From NCBI GenBank assembly GCA_031963045.1, contig JASSUK010000004.1, forward strand, positions 38,347 through 102,346: a stretch of DNA of 64,000 nucleotides, written 5' to 3'. The notes below the pieces were generated by a model. The model searched no databases, was not told the DNA's origin, and worked only from the letters and a program-made list of their open reading frames with translations. Source of the stretch: JASSUD01 sp031963045 (GTDB taxonomy: Bacteria > Pseudomonadota > Gammaproteobacteria > Burkholderiales > Burkholderiaceae). The position numbers were made by a program, and so were the translations under genes. Shown here piece after piece: positions 1-8,280 of this stretch; the stretch's first letter is position 1; every line of letters starts with the position of its first letter.

Positions 1-723
1 GTGCAATGCATAGTTACAACGTCTAGCAAGCTCACGATAAACCGTAATCAGCATCTGAACGCTGCTGACTTTACAAGACAAGATAATCTGATTTGCAGGC
101 AAACCTATTGCTACGGCCTGCTCTGCGGAGGCCAATGCAGATTCTACTAAAGCAGATATCGTGACTTGATCAATATTCCAAGGCGTCTCACGCTGGGCAT
201 TTTCATCCATCAAGCGAGCCAATAAATCTTGATCTAGGCTCCCCCAATTCACTCCAATGCGCACTGCTTTGTTATAGCGGCAAGCGGCTTCAATCATGTT
301 TGCAAACCGCGGAGCATGCTTAGCACCTTGCCCCACATTGCCGGGGTTAATACGATATTTCGATAGGGCCTGCGCGCACTCAGGGTAGCGTTTTAATAGT
401 AGATGACCATTAAAATGAAAATCTCCCACCAGCGGAACTTGCACCCCCATACGATCGAGTTGGTTGCGGATATGGGGCACTGCTGCAGCGGCTTCAGGCG
501 TATCGACCGTAAGGCGCACTATCTCTGAACCCGCCTGCGCTAAAGCCTGAATTTGGATGGCGGTTTCTATAATTTCTTTGGTATCGGTATTGGTCATGGA
601 CTGCACCACCACCGGCGCATTACCGCCTACGGTCACCGTATGCTCCCCCCAACGCACGTCAACCGGCACGGAGCGGCGGCGCAAGGAAACACCGCATGAG
701 GGAAGCGCAAAGGAATTCAACAT
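1..723 (-). CDS. ispG: 4-hydroxy-3-methylbut-2-en-1-yl diphosphate synthase, 3' part cut off by window edge
   Basis: IspG (GcpE) is the iron-sulfur enzyme of the non-mevalonate isoprenoid pathway that makes HMBPP from MEcPP. The reverse strand from the ATG at 723 reads MLNSFALPSCGVSLRRRSVP, then segments typical of the family such as VQSMTNTDT, EIVRLTVDT and GVNWGSLD, and stays open to base 1. About 241 codons are visible. The C-terminal iron-sulfur cysteines lie outside the window. It follows rodZ by 37 bp in the same direction, the order seen in Burkholderia, so co-transcription is likely. Identification rests on conserved segments and synteny. Confidence 0.95.
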   Translation of the reverse strand, partial: MLNSFALPSCGVSLRRRSVPVDVRWGEHTVTVGGNAPVVVQSMTNTDTKEIIETAIQIQALAQAGSEIVRLTVDTPEAAAAVPHIRNQLDRMGVQVPLVGDFHFNGHLLLKRYPECAQALSKYRINPGNVGQGAKHAPRFANMIEAACRYNKAVRIGVNWGSLDQDLLARLMDENAQRETPWNIDQVTISALVESALASAEQAVAIGLPANQIILSCKVSSVQMLITVYRELARRCNYALH

Positions 724-760
724 GAAAAACTCTTAGCTTCTAAAAAGCTATATAAGATCT

Positions 761-2197
761 CTACTGGAGATTAAAACGAACCACATCTTGCTTGGTGGCC
801 AAATACTTAGAAAGGTCGACAGGCTTACCATTTAGCGTCACCGCATCCAAACCAGTCTTGCTACCTGCAGTCACTTTAAAAGGAGCCACACCCTGCACAT
901 TACGCTCAGAACCTGCTTTTAAGAGTCCTGCATAGAGCACTTTACCATCGGTCTGAGAGACGCTAATCCAATTATCTTGAGAAACTCGAAAATGAATAAC
1001 CGCAGTAGGGCCCACTACTTGAGCCTGCACAGGCGCGACCGGAGTAACACCTGGAGCGAGTGTAGTAGCCGGAGCTAAAGCATTATTAGCTGCAGGCTGC
1101 GCTGTAGGGGCCATTGTAGCAGGAGCGGGGGCTTGCGCAGGCGTTAAAGTAGCTGGACTCAAAGACGAACTTACCTGATGTACCGCAACGGGTGCGGAGC
1201 TTGCCAATACGGGCTTAGCAGGTACAACAGTTTGAGTGGCAGGTATAACACCCTGATTAGGCAAAGCAGCAGACTGTGCAGTCAGTTCTGCAGGGGTAGG
1301 TAAACCCTGTGAATTAGCATTCGTTGCGGCTGCTAGTTCTTCCGCAGAAACACTTCTCAAAGAGGCTTCTTTATGACCAAATACCAATAATCCGACTATT
1401 GCCAAGCATGCCACACCTAAGCCTATTAATGCTGCGAAACGGCCTTGATGACGCTTAAAGCCCGCCCATTTACTGCGCACGAGGCTAGGGGCATTCAACA
1501 CATGCTTAGCTAAAAGCTCACGATGCATGCCAAGATTGGTCAATGCCTCTTTTAAAGGCCCATTAGCATTACGCAGCTCTTCGATAAAAGGTGCGGGGTC
1601 GATGCCCAGCATTTTGGAATAAGCACGCACTAGCCCTAATGTGAAAGCAGCATCGGGCAAAACAGATACTTCCCCTGCCTCCAATGCACGCAGTTTAGAA
1701 ACCGGCACTTTAAGCTGCGCGGACACATCATCCAGTAACCAATTTTTTTCTTCGCGCAATTGAGTCAGTCGCGCACCCACCACGCGCGCGCAGCTATATA
1801 CATCATCTACTTCAGAAATTTGGGTAGTCTGTGCGGGCTCGCTGTGCACAGAGTGAGCTTGTATCTCGCTTTCTGGCGTTTCTATATTTCCTGCATCCTC
1901 TTTTTCCGCCTCTACTGGCTCGCTTATTTGCGAGTCCACCTGTAGATCTGCTCCTAGCTCCGTTTCTGGAGTTACTTCTGGAGTGTTTTCTGAAGCAGTT
2001 TTTGACTCTACCGGAAGATCAGGTTCGGAGCCAGATGGGCTAGTAGCAGGGGACGAAGCTACAGCCAACTCCCAAGCATCAGACGCAACAGATGGTTTTT
2101 CTGGTGGAGCGGACTGCAACTCTTGTGGCAGCGCTGTACCCTCTTTATCGCTAGGCACAGATGTGGAGTCAGCGTTTAAACGCGACAAATCATTCAT
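761..2197 (-). CDS. rodZ: RodZ-like cytoskeletal membrane protein with helix-turn-helix domain
   Basis: RodZ links the MreB cytoskeleton to the cell-wall elongation machinery. Residues 1-130 form an acidic, low-complexity Ser/Glu/Pro-rich leader. Residues about 137-205 form the helix-turn-helix region (VGARLTQLREEKNWLLDDVS, then VPVSKLRALEAGE). A transmembrane helix near 254-273 (FAALIGLGVACLAIVGLLVF) follows. An Ala/Pro-rich periplasmic linker then leads to the C-terminal DUF4115 beta domain (HFRVSQDNWISVSQTDGKV). At 478 residues it is longer than the usual 330-360, mainly because of the N-terminal leader, so an internal start is possible. It lies just upstream of ispG in the same direction. 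Confidence 0.9.
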   Translation of the reverse strand: MNDLSRLNADSTSVPSDKEGTALPQELQSAPPEKPSVASDAWELAVASSPATSPSGSEPDLPVESKTASENTPEVTPETELGADLQVDSQISEPVEAEKEDAGNIETPESEIQAHSVHSEPAQTTQISEVDDVYSCARVVGARLTQLREEKNWLLDDVSAQLKVPVSKLRALEAGEVSVLPDAAFTLGLVRAYSKMLGIDPAPFIEELRNANGPLKEALTNLGMHRELLAKHVLNAPSLVRSKWAGFKRHQGRFAALIGLGVACLAIVGLLVFGHKEASLRSVSAEELAAATNANSQGLPTPAELTAQSAALPNQGVIPATQTVVPAKPVLASSAPVAVHQVSSSLSPATLTPAQAPAPATMAPTAQPAANNALAPATTLAPGVTPVAPVQAQVVGPTAVIHFRVSQDNWISVSQTDGKVLYAGLLKAGSERNVQGVAPFKVTAGSKTGLDAVTLNGKPVDLSKYLATKQDVVRFNLQ

Positions 2198-2279
2198 TCC
2201 CCAATTCCTTCAATTCGGTGTTCATCAAAACAAAAAGCCAAGCGCCTTAAACATGACAGAATGGGCACAAGCCAAGAAC

Positions 2280-2416
2280 CAGTTCAAAGTCTCCCAAAAG
2301 AGCTCATCTTTGAGGTCGTGCGGTGCTCGAGATCCTCACTGTATTTAAGTACAGTTCCGACCTCTGTGCTCCTGCTCCCCCAAATATAGACCCTTTTGGA
2401 AAACTTTGAACAGGTT
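2280..2416. repeat. Family A miniature inverted repeat, degenerate copy
   Basis: The element holds the family core in inverse orientation: a ctcctgctcccccaaata block next to a gtatttaagtacagttcc palindrome, bounded by imperfect inverted ends (tcaaagtctcccaaaag and cttttggaaaactttga). It fills most of the 320-bp gap between rodZ and the upstream small gene. A 76-codon ORF across it is an accident of the repeat, because its residues recur in an ORF across the copy near 38.4 kb. Confidence 0.75.
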
Positions 2417-2517
2417 CTTAGGACAATCAGATAGGTCCTGAGGCTTGCGATTTTTTCTATGCTGACTTTACGCAGAGCAGGCATGCCATATTCTTTAGAC
2501 CCCCCTATTTTCAAGGG

Positions 2518-3018
2518 TTATCGGCCAATACAGCTAGCATCGCGCTCGAGTAAACGCATGCCTTTTTTAGTCTGCCCATCCTGGCATAAGAGCGTGCCAG
2601 AATAGCCTAGCAAGTTTGCATCGGAGGTTTCTGTATTAAATGCCTCTACATGAAGTTTGCTTGCCTCGGAATCGAAGTGTATAGACTTAGGTGGATTGCC
2701 CTCACGCAATGCTTTGCAAAGATAAAAATTCTCCGACGGAGTGTGTGCGAGTGCATTTTTAGCAGCCGTCATTGCATAGCTTGCTTTATCGGAAAGAGAG
2801 AGCTCTAGTGCTTCTATCCCTGCCTGATAAGCCCCATCAAATGGCCTATTATCCAGCGGCGCAAAATCTACTTCTTTATAAAAATCGGGCTTCTCTGGAC
2901 ATGCATGATTAGCGCACGCAGCACATAAAGACACGCTAAACAAAACAGGCATTACTGTGCGCAAAATGCGCAGCCCTAACGCGCGCCTACCATTACCTAA
3001 GCGTTTACAAGACTTCAT
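2518..3018 (-). CDS. Hypothetical exported protein in the pilW/pilF position
   Basis: This 166-residue protein has a basic N-terminus (MKSCKRLGNGRRALGLRILR), a hydrophobic stretch (TVMPVLFSVSLC) and a Cys-rich region (CAACANHAC), which suggests export or lipid attachment. The lipobox is not canonical. The rest is mixed charged sequence with no domain I recognise. The start overlaps the rlmN stop by 4 bp (ATGA), so translational coupling is likely. In Burkholderia the gene here is usually a TPR-type pilus protein (pilW/pilF), but I see no TPR repeats. It could be a diverged remnant or an unrelated replacement. Confidence 0.6.
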   Translation of the reverse strand: MKSCKRLGNGRRALGLRILRTVMPVLFSVSLCAACANHACPEKPDFYKEVDFAPLDNRPFDGAYQAGIEALELSLSDKASYAMTAAKNALAHTPSENFYLCKALREGNPPKSIHFDSEASKLHVEAFNTETSDANLLGYSGTLLCQDGQTKKGMRLLERDASCIGR

Positions 3019-4259
3019 GCTCTTCCTTTTGCACTAGAAGGTCGGGATGGAAAGTGAATGAGGGGTTGGGTGGTAGATTGTGCACTAGCTGGTGTCGAAG
3101 CCAATTCGGGGGCGCGTTGCATGCGTTCGCGCAAACGCGTGCGATCCTGCACATCACCCGCTAACTGACCGCACGCAGCATCAATATCTTCCCCTCTTGT
3201 TTTACGCACCGTAGTGACTAAGCCTGCCTGTATCAAAATCTGCGCAAAGCGCTGCACCTGTGCAGCGCTCGAACAAACTAAACCCGATTCAGGAAAAGGA
3301 TTAAAGGGAATTAAATTGATTTTACAAGGCAAGTCTCGCAGCAGCGCTACGAGCTCATGGGCCTGCGCTACGCCATCATTGACCCCTGCAAGCATGCAAT
3401 ATTCAAATGTAATAAATTCTCGAGGGGCTACGCTCAAATAACGATCGCATGCAGCCATTAATTCATGCAAGGGATATTTTTTATTCAGAGGAACCAGTAC
3501 ATCTCGCAGCGCATCATTAGGCGCATGCAAAGACACGGCTAGCGCAACGGGCAGTGTCTGGGCAAGCCGATCCATCATAGGGACCACCCCTGAAGTCGAC
3601 AGCGTGACGCGGCGCCGTGAAAGGCCATAGGCGTGATCGTCCAGCATTAAACGCATGGCCGTTACCACCGGCTCAAAATTTAAAAGCGGCTCTCCCATGC
3701 CCATCATCACCACATTCGTAATAACACGCTGCGCGGGGAGATTTGCGGCAATTTTAGAAGCGCTACGGGCCTCTTCAACATGCTCCTCTTCTGCAAGTGC
3801 AGCATCACGGGATTGTCGCAATACAAATTCAGCCATCCATAGCTGGCCAATAATCTCCGCTGCTGTCAAATTACGGCTAAATCCTTGCTTACCTGTGGAG
3901 CAAAAACGGCAATTTACTGCGCAACCCGCCTGGGAAGATACGCAGAGGGTGCCCCGGTTTACTTCAGGGATATACACGGTCTCAATAGCATTGTTCTGAC
4001 CGATATCTAACAGCCATTTACGGGTGCCATCTGCAGAAACATGATCTTCAATCACAGCAGGGGAAACTAAAGTAGCCTGCGCTTTTAGCTTTTCTCGAAA
4101 ACTTTTCGCCAGATTGGTCATGTCATCAAAATTAGACATCCCGGATTGATGGATCCATCGCTGTAACTGCTGCGCACGAAAAGGCTTCTCGCCCAAGCTT
4201 ACGCAATAATCGAGCAAGCCTGCAGCGTCAAAGTCCAACAAGTTAACGGGGTTCGACAT
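3015..4259 (-). CDS. rlmN: Dual-specificity 23S rRNA/tRNA adenine C2-methyltransferase RlmN
   Basis: RlmN is a radical-SAM enzyme that methylates A2503 of 23S rRNA and A37 of some tRNAs. The radical-SAM cluster motif CAVNCRFC is present (C113, C117, C120 from this start). VVMMGMGEPLLNF and RRVTLSTSGVVP are also family segments. I chose the ATG giving MSNPVNLLDF because homologues begin this way. The frame stays open to 4319, but that extension runs into the adjacent family A repeat and is probably not native. It overlaps the downstream hypothetical gene by 4 bp and follows ndk. Confidence 0.93.
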   Translation of the reverse strand: MSNPVNLLDFDAAGLLDYCVSLGEKPFRAQQLQRWIHQSGMSNFDDMTNLAKSFREKLKAQATLVSPAVIEDHVSADGTRKWLLDIGQNNAIETVYIPEVNRGTLCVSSQAGCAVNCRFCSTGKQGFSRNLTAAEIIGQLWMAEFVLRQSRDAALAEEEHVEEARSASKIAANLPAQRVITNVVMMGMGEPLLNFEPVVTAMRLMLDDHAYGLSRRRVTLSTSGVVPMMDRLAQTLPVALAVSLHAPNDALRDVLVPLNKKYPLHELMAACDRYLSVAPREFITFEYCMLAGVNDGVAQAHELVALLRDLPCKINLIPFNPFPESGLVCSSAAQVQRFAQILIQAGLVTTVRKTRGEDIDAACGQLAGDVQDRTRLRERMQRAPELASTPASAQSTTQPLIHFPSRPSSAKGRA

Positions 4260-4296
4260 CATGTGAAGCGCATCAAAAAAAGCAGAAAAAGAGTTA

Positions 4297-4436
4297 AGGC
4301 GTGCTCTCAATTGCCCCAAAGGGAACCTATTTTTGGGAGCAGGAACACAGGGACCGGAACTGTACTTAAGTACTGTAAATACCTAGCCCCACGACCTCAA
4401 AAATGGGCCCTTTGGGGTAATTGAGAACACGCCCTA
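4297..4436. repeat. Family A miniature inverted repeat, copy 2
   Basis: This copy of about 140 bp has inverted ends (ggcgtgctctcaattgcccc and ttggggtaattgagaacacg) and a central palindrome around gtacttaagtac. It sits 38 bp upstream of the chosen rlmN start. Both ends adjoin TA dinucleotides, consistent with insertion at TA. Because it lies between ndk and rlmN it may affect their co-transcription. Confidence 0.85.
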
Positions 4437-4475
4437 GGTATATTGGGGTGCTTTTGTCACCCCAACAACCGTTTT

Positions 4476-4898
4476 TTACCTGGAATGGAGGTTAATTTCT
4501 GGGAAAAAGAACGCAATTTCATTGCGAGCCGTATCCGCAGCATCAGAGCCATGTACTGCATTAGCATCAATGCTGTCTGCAAAATCAGCACGTATCGTGC
4601 CAGGTGCAGCCTCTTTAGGATTCGTTGCGCCCATTAAGTCACGGTTTTTAGCGATCGCGCCTTCACCTTCGAGCACTTGAATCATCACTGGACCGGAGAT
4701 CATAAAATCGACCAAGGCCTTGAAAAAAGGACGGGCGCTATGCACAGCGTAAAATTTTTCTGCTTCAGCACGGGACAACTGAGCCATCCGAGCAGCAATA
4801 ATAGACAAGCCAGCTTGCTCAAAACGGCTATAAATTTGGCCGATCACATTTTTTGCAACAGCATCAGGTTTAATAATAGATAAGGTACGTTCAGACAC
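4476..4898 (-). CDS. ndk: Nucleoside diphosphate kinase
   Basis: Ndk transfers the gamma phosphate from ATP to other nucleoside diphosphates through a phospho-histidine. The N-terminus SERTLSIIKPDAVAKN and the active-site context NAVHGSDA (His116) are clear, and the 140 residues match the usual 141. The frame is open to an ATG at 4922, but a GTG at 4898 preceded by GGGA at good spacing gives the family start, so I use it. It is the first gene of the ndk-rlmN-x-rodZ-ispG series. Confidence 0.95.
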   Translation of the reverse strand: MSERTLSIIKPDAVAKNVIGQIYSRFEQAGLSIIAARMAQLSRAEAEKFYAVHSARPFFKALVDFMISGPVMIQVLEGEGAIAKNRDLMGATNPKEAAPGTIRADFADSIDANAVHGSDAADTARNEIAFFFPEINLHSR

Positions 4899-5134
4899 AG
4901 TGATTCCCAAAAATAATGTCAAATAAAAATAAATGCCCTAGGGCGGGCGCCTCTAGCGCGTTAAAACAGGTGCGCCATCGGTAAAAACACATCTAGAAAG
5001 TAATCTGCTATTCTAGCACGCACCTACTTTTGCCATTGGCCCGGCCTTACATAATAAGTGGTTTTGGCTTGGAGCCCGCCCTTCTCACCTTCATTAATAC
5101 ATATTGCCCATCGTTTTAGCTAGGAGAGCAAAAG

Positions 5135-5833
5135 ATGAATGAATATCGTACCTATGACCAACGGCTTGCCACAAGCTCGGCCACAGGTGTGCGCAACCAA
5201 GTTTTGCGCAATACCTACTGGCTGCTGGCCCTCTCCCTTATCCCTACCGTATTCGGTGCTTGGCTGGGTGTGAGCACAGGCTTTTCGCTATTTTCCACCA
5301 CTAGCCCTGGCGTGAGTCTGCTCCTTTTTATGGGAATCGCTTTTGGCTTTATGTTTGCCATCCAGCGCTATAAAAACAGCGGTATTGGCGTAGCACTGTT
5401 ATTAGGCTTCACCTTTTTTATGGGGCTCATGCTCTCACGCTTACTGAGTGCTATCTTGGGTTTTTCTAATGGCCCCTCGCTCATTATGATGGCCTTTGGC
5501 GGCACCAGCCTGGTTTTTGCCACGATGGCCTCTATCGCCACCTTCTCCAAACGCGACTTCTCCGGCCTTGGAAAATGGCTTTTCATGGGCGTTATTGTTT
5601 TAATAGTCGCCTCTATCGCCAATATTTGGCTGCATCTGCCCGCCCTTGCCCTGACCGTTTCAGTCATGGCCATCCTGATCTTCTCAGCCTATATGCTCTT
5701 TGATGTACAGCGTGTGGTGAACGGAGGAGAAACCAACTATATTGCTGCGACGCTAGCCATTTACCTTGATATTTATAATGTGTTTGTCAATTTGCTATCG
5801 TTGTTGGGTATTTTGGGTGGGAATCGGGAATAA
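5135..5833 (+). CDS. Bax inhibitor-1/YccA family membrane protein
   Basis: This 232-residue protein has seven hydrophobic helices, for example WLLALSLIPTVFGAWLGV, LLLFMGIAFGFMFAI and LIVASIANIWLHLPAL. The C-terminal segment FSAYMLFDVQRVVNGGETNY is typical of the BI-1/UPF0005 family, whose members are linked to calcium flux and protease modulation. An AGGAGAG ribosome site precedes the ATG, and a strong terminator follows 41 bp after the stop. The last third of this gene and its terminator are duplicated 2 kb downstream. The family is clear; the function here is inferred from the family only. Confidence 0.9.
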   Translation: MNEYRTYDQRLATSSATGVRNQVLRNTYWLLALSLIPTVFGAWLGVSTGFSLFSTTSPGVSLLLFMGIAFGFMFAIQRYKNSGIGVALLLGFTFFMGLMLSRLLSAILGFSNGPSLIMMAFGGTSLVFATMASIATFSKRDFSGLGKWLFMGVIVLIVASIANIWLHLPALALTVSVMAILIFSAYMLFDVQRVVNGGETNYIAATLAIYLDIYNVFVNLLSLLGILGGNRE

Positions 5834-5910
5834 CTTTCCTCTTATACAATAAAATTATCGCAGCACTTTGACTAAAAGGGCTTGGCATGACTGCCAAGCC
5901 CTTTTTTCGT
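5574..5910 (+). repeat. 337-bp direct repeat, left copy (end of yccA-like gene plus terminator)
   Basis: This stretch aligns without gaps to 7571-7907 at a constant offset of 1997 bp. I count five substitutions, including CCC/GGC-type changes in the Leu-Pro/Leu-Ala codons and a CAG/CGG change. The two copies bracket the HopX-type effector gene. Confidence 0.95.
5875..5908 (+). terminator. Rho-independent terminator of the yccA-like gene
   Basis: The arms aagggcttggca and tgccaagccctt enclose a short loop, followed by TTTT. It lies 41 bp after the stop codon. An identical hairpin occurs in the duplicated copy at 7872-7905. Confidence 0.9.
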
Positions 5911-5963
5911 GCATTAAGACTTAAATAACCTACATGCCAGTGTTTCTCTAAAACATAAATTGT

Positions 5964-6024
5964 TTCGTTTATGAAGTGAAATTTTCTTACTTTGATCGAA
6001 TGTCTATATAGCATGGACTACAGT
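5964..6024 (+). promoter_or_regulatory. hrpII/PIP-like box and -10 for the HopX-type gene
   Basis: TTCGT at 5964 and TTCTT at 5984 give TTCG-N16-TTCT, one mismatch from the hrpII consensus TTCG-N16-TTCG. TACAGT at 6019 fits YANNNT, 31 bp after the box. The effector ATG is about 73 bp downstream of the box. Five other effector-like genes in this window share the arrangement. Confidence 0.65.
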
Positions 6025-6060
6025 GATTCTTATTAAGTCACGACAAAACAGAGGCTCATG

Positions 6061-7545
6061 ATGTTCGATAAATTTCGAGATGCAGCAAACCGTTGGTTTG
6101 GGTGCAGTAGCACACATATAGCTTCTAGCGAATGCGATACAAATAAAGTGCTACCCCAAAAATCTCCTATAAAACACAAATTGCTTCGTGTCGGGAACTT
6201 CAATATATTCTTAAAAAAAGAAAAAGAAGAACCCACTAAACTCTCTAAAAAAAATGTTTCGGAAAAATCATTGCCGAGCATTTCCCACTCATCATCAAAA
6301 CCAAAATTTTTTTCAGGGAATACTTCTTATGGAACTATTGAAGAGCTAAATGATATAAAACATCTAGAAAATGTATTTTTTAGCAAAATAAAAAATGAAC
6401 AGATTGACGAGTTACAGCTCTATCAGAAAAAAGCGCTTGCAGGCAGTGGAAATCTTAAAAAAGAATATCATCCACTCAAAGATTATTTAGTACAGAGAAC
6501 TGTTTTGGGTCGGAAAATTGATGATAAAAATAAGCTTGCCACGCTTATAAATGGACAGCAAAGCATTATTGATACTAAAAAATCTTTGCCCGGTGGCAGA
6601 GGAAATGTCATTCCCGATATGGAGCAAACAAACTTTGATTCTCTTGCTGGAAAAATAGTAGCTCAAAATATACAAACATCATTAATATCAGCTTTATTTG
6701 ATCCGCCTAATAAAAAGAATGAAATATGGTTGGCATATTGGCCAGATGGTTTCATAGAAAAAGCAATTGACACGATCAAAGATCCGGTTGAACGCGAGGA
6801 AATATTATATCGAACGGCAACTGCTGGCGCTGCTTTATGGGCGGAAAGCGGTACCTGTGACGACTATTCCGTACTATCAGCGGCTTATCACGCTTCTAGG
6901 CTTAGCGATGGACTATCTGTAACAAGAACAGGATCTTCTAAGCCCATGGATCATGGGTGGACTGAGCAAGGTGGGGCTGTAATAGATGCTTGGGCGCAAG
7001 GGCCTGCCATATTAAAAGAAGACGCTAATCCTGTATATGAGAGCGAGCAACAAAAGAGTTATGCATTTTCCCTTGATCAATCTTCTGGAAAATTATTACT
7101 GGAAGGTGCAAATGGAATAGCGGCTGCGTTGCGAAGCGATACGAAAATGCATTCTAAGCTGATGAAGTATAGAGAAGAGCAGAAACAATTGAAAATTGAA
7201 AAGGTTAAAAATAATACATGGAACTATAAAAATAATAAAAACTATTTTAATCCAATGTCTGTGTTTAATAAGGAATTTATTAAGAAATCGAAAGAAGCAC
7301 TGAGCATTTTGAAGGCGACTAGATTAAAATTAAAAACCAATGAGAAAAGCATACAAGAGGCTAAAGAAATAATATCGAATGAAAGGAAAGTAGATATGTT
7401 ATTACACTCTATACTAGAAGTAGGCGCTCATAGAGACTTAGGGTTGAATATTATGAGCGCAGTCTCGTCTATTTCCGTGTCAGATGTAAAACAACAGAAT
7501 TCCGTAGTTGGCCTTGAAGAAGTCCAAAAAACCTCGCCAGGATAA
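6061..7545 (+). CDS. AvrPphE/HopX (XopE, RipE) family type III effector, putative cysteine protease/transglutaminase-like
   Basis: This 494-residue protein has a Lys/Ser-rich N-terminus with no signal peptide, as expected for type III secretion. Its central domain matches the AvrPphE/HopX pattern: LPGGRGNV, then SGTCDDYSVLSAAYHA (Cys266), MDHGWTEQ (His298), VIDAWAQGPAILKED (Asp309) and a Tyr-x-Phe segment. Cys/His/Asp is the catalytic triad of this papain-like superfamily. I chose the second of two adjacent ATGs because GAGG is better spaced from it. The gene is visibly richer in A/T than its neighbours, has its own hrpII-like promoter and terminator, and lies inside a duplication, so acquisition is likely. 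A longer N-terminus and Lys-rich C-terminal extension differ from the plant-pathogen members I know. The host target is unknown. Confidence 0.85.
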   Translation: MFDKFRDAANRWFGCSSTHIASSECDTNKVLPQKSPIKHKLLRVGNFNIFLKKEKEEPTKLSKKNVSEKSLPSISHSSSKPKFFSGNTSYGTIEELNDIKHLENVFFSKIKNEQIDELQLYQKKALAGSGNLKKEYHPLKDYLVQRTVLGRKIDDKNKLATLINGQQSIIDTKKSLPGGRGNVIPDMEQTNFDSLAGKIVAQNIQTSLISALFDPPNKKNEIWLAYWPDGFIEKAIDTIKDPVEREEILYRTATAGAALWAESGTCDDYSVLSAAYHASRLSDGLSVTRTGSSKPMDHGWTEQGGAVIDAWAQGPAILKEDANPVYESEQQKSYAFSLDQSSGKLLLEGANGIAAALRSDTKMHSKLMKYREEQKQLKIEKVKNNTWNYKNNKNYFNPMSVFNKEFIKKSKEALSILKATRLKLKTNEKSIQEAKEIISNERKVDMLLHSILEVGAHRDLGLNIMSAVSSISVSDVKQQNSVVGLEEVQKTSPG

Positions 7546-7562
7546 CCCTGGCGAGGTTTTTA
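7525..7562 (+). terminator. Rho-independent terminator of the HopX-type gene
   Basis: Arms aacctcgccagg and cctggcgaggtt are followed by TTT, overlapping the stop codon. The hairpin is nearly identical to the pbpG terminator at 8417-8453, including the tatctat tail. This suggests that the region between was once duplicated. Confidence 0.9.
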
Positions 7563-7570
7563 TCTATGGT

Positions 7571-7830
7571 AATGGCTTTTCATGGGCGTTATTGTTTTAA
7601 TAGTCGCCTCTATCGCCAATATTTGGCTGCATCTGGCCGCCCTTGCCCTGACCGTTTCAGTCATGGCCATCCTGATCTTCTCAGCCTATATGCTCTTTGA
7701 TGTACGGCGTGTGGTGAACGGAGGAGAAACCAACTATATTGCTGCGACGCTAGCTATTTACCTTGATATTTATAATGTGTTTGTCAATTTGCTATCGTTG
7801 TTGGGTATTTTTGGCGGGAATCGGGAATAA
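7571..7830 (+). pseudogene. Truncated duplicate of the 3' third of the yccA-like gene
   Basis: An ORF of 82 codons (from 7582) repeats the last third of the Bax-inhibitor-1 family gene at 5135 with Pro-to-Ala, Gln-to-Arg and Leu-to-Phe changes. It lacks the first four to five helices, and I see no ribosome site, so it is a non-functional by-product of the duplication. Its terminator is also copied. Confidence 0.9.
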
Positions 7831-7907
7831 CTTTCCTCTTATACAATAAAATTATCGCAGCACTTTGACTAAAAGGGCTTGGCATGACTGCCAAGCCCTT
7901 TTTTCGT
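7571..7907 (+). repeat. 337-bp direct repeat, right copy
   Basis: This copy matches 5574-5910 with five substitutions and no gaps. Similarity stops immediately after the terminator T-run (tttcgt) on the right and at aatggct on the left. Confidence 0.95.
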
Positions 7908-7973
7908 TCGTGAGAATTAGAAAATTCATAAATTACACGGCTTGGCGCCCATTCTCTCAATTTCGCACCAACC

Positions 7974-8053
7974 TAAATGGGGCAATAACAACAATTAAAT
8001 AGGGTAATTTTGCAAATAATACCCCATTTAAACGGTGTTATTACCCCATTTAA
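7974..8053. promoter_or_regulatory. Four operator-like repeats upstream of the Fic remnant
   Basis: The unit TTAAATGGGGTAATAAC occurs four times with small changes: near 7974 and 7993 on the plus strand, and near 8017 and 8037 inverted. The symmetric 2+2 layout in front of a reading frame suggests a repressor or autoregulation site. No bound protein can be named from the sequence. Confidence 0.5.
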
Positions 8054-8074
8054 ATACCGCGGACTTACATTTCT

Positions 8075-8240
8075 ATGCACTCGCTTACACCTGAATACCT
8101 TACCTCACTTCGCTACGATGGCACTCAGTTAGCGACGCTGCGCGCGTTAGGGGAGTATCAGGGCAAGCAGCAACTATACGCAGCCCAATCTATTGAGCGG
8201 CTCAAAAAGGCACCAGCCGCCACGCGGGCTTTCTACATAA
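8075..8240 (+). pseudogene. Remnant of a Fic-family protein N-terminus
   Basis: The first 45-50 codons read like the N-terminal part of Fic/DOC proteins (LATLRALGEYQGKQQLYAAQ, then SIERLK). After that the frame no longer resembles the family and runs into a family B repeat and the pbpG terminator. The catalytic HPFxxGNGR motif is absent. Repeat insertion or deletion probably destroyed the gene. The identification rests on a short segment. Confidence 0.55.
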
Positions 8241-8280
8241 GACAAACTATATATCCAAATACGATCAACAAAAGTTTCTC

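Noticed and set aside
2284..2514. 76-codon ORF with GSRST...VGTVLKYSEDLE
   Set aside because: It crosses a family A repeat; a similar peptide appears from the copy near 38.4 kb. It is repeat-derived, not a gene.
7582..7830. 82-codon ORF as a functional small membrane protein
   Set aside because: It is the duplicated 3' end of the yccA-like gene without start signals or the first helices.
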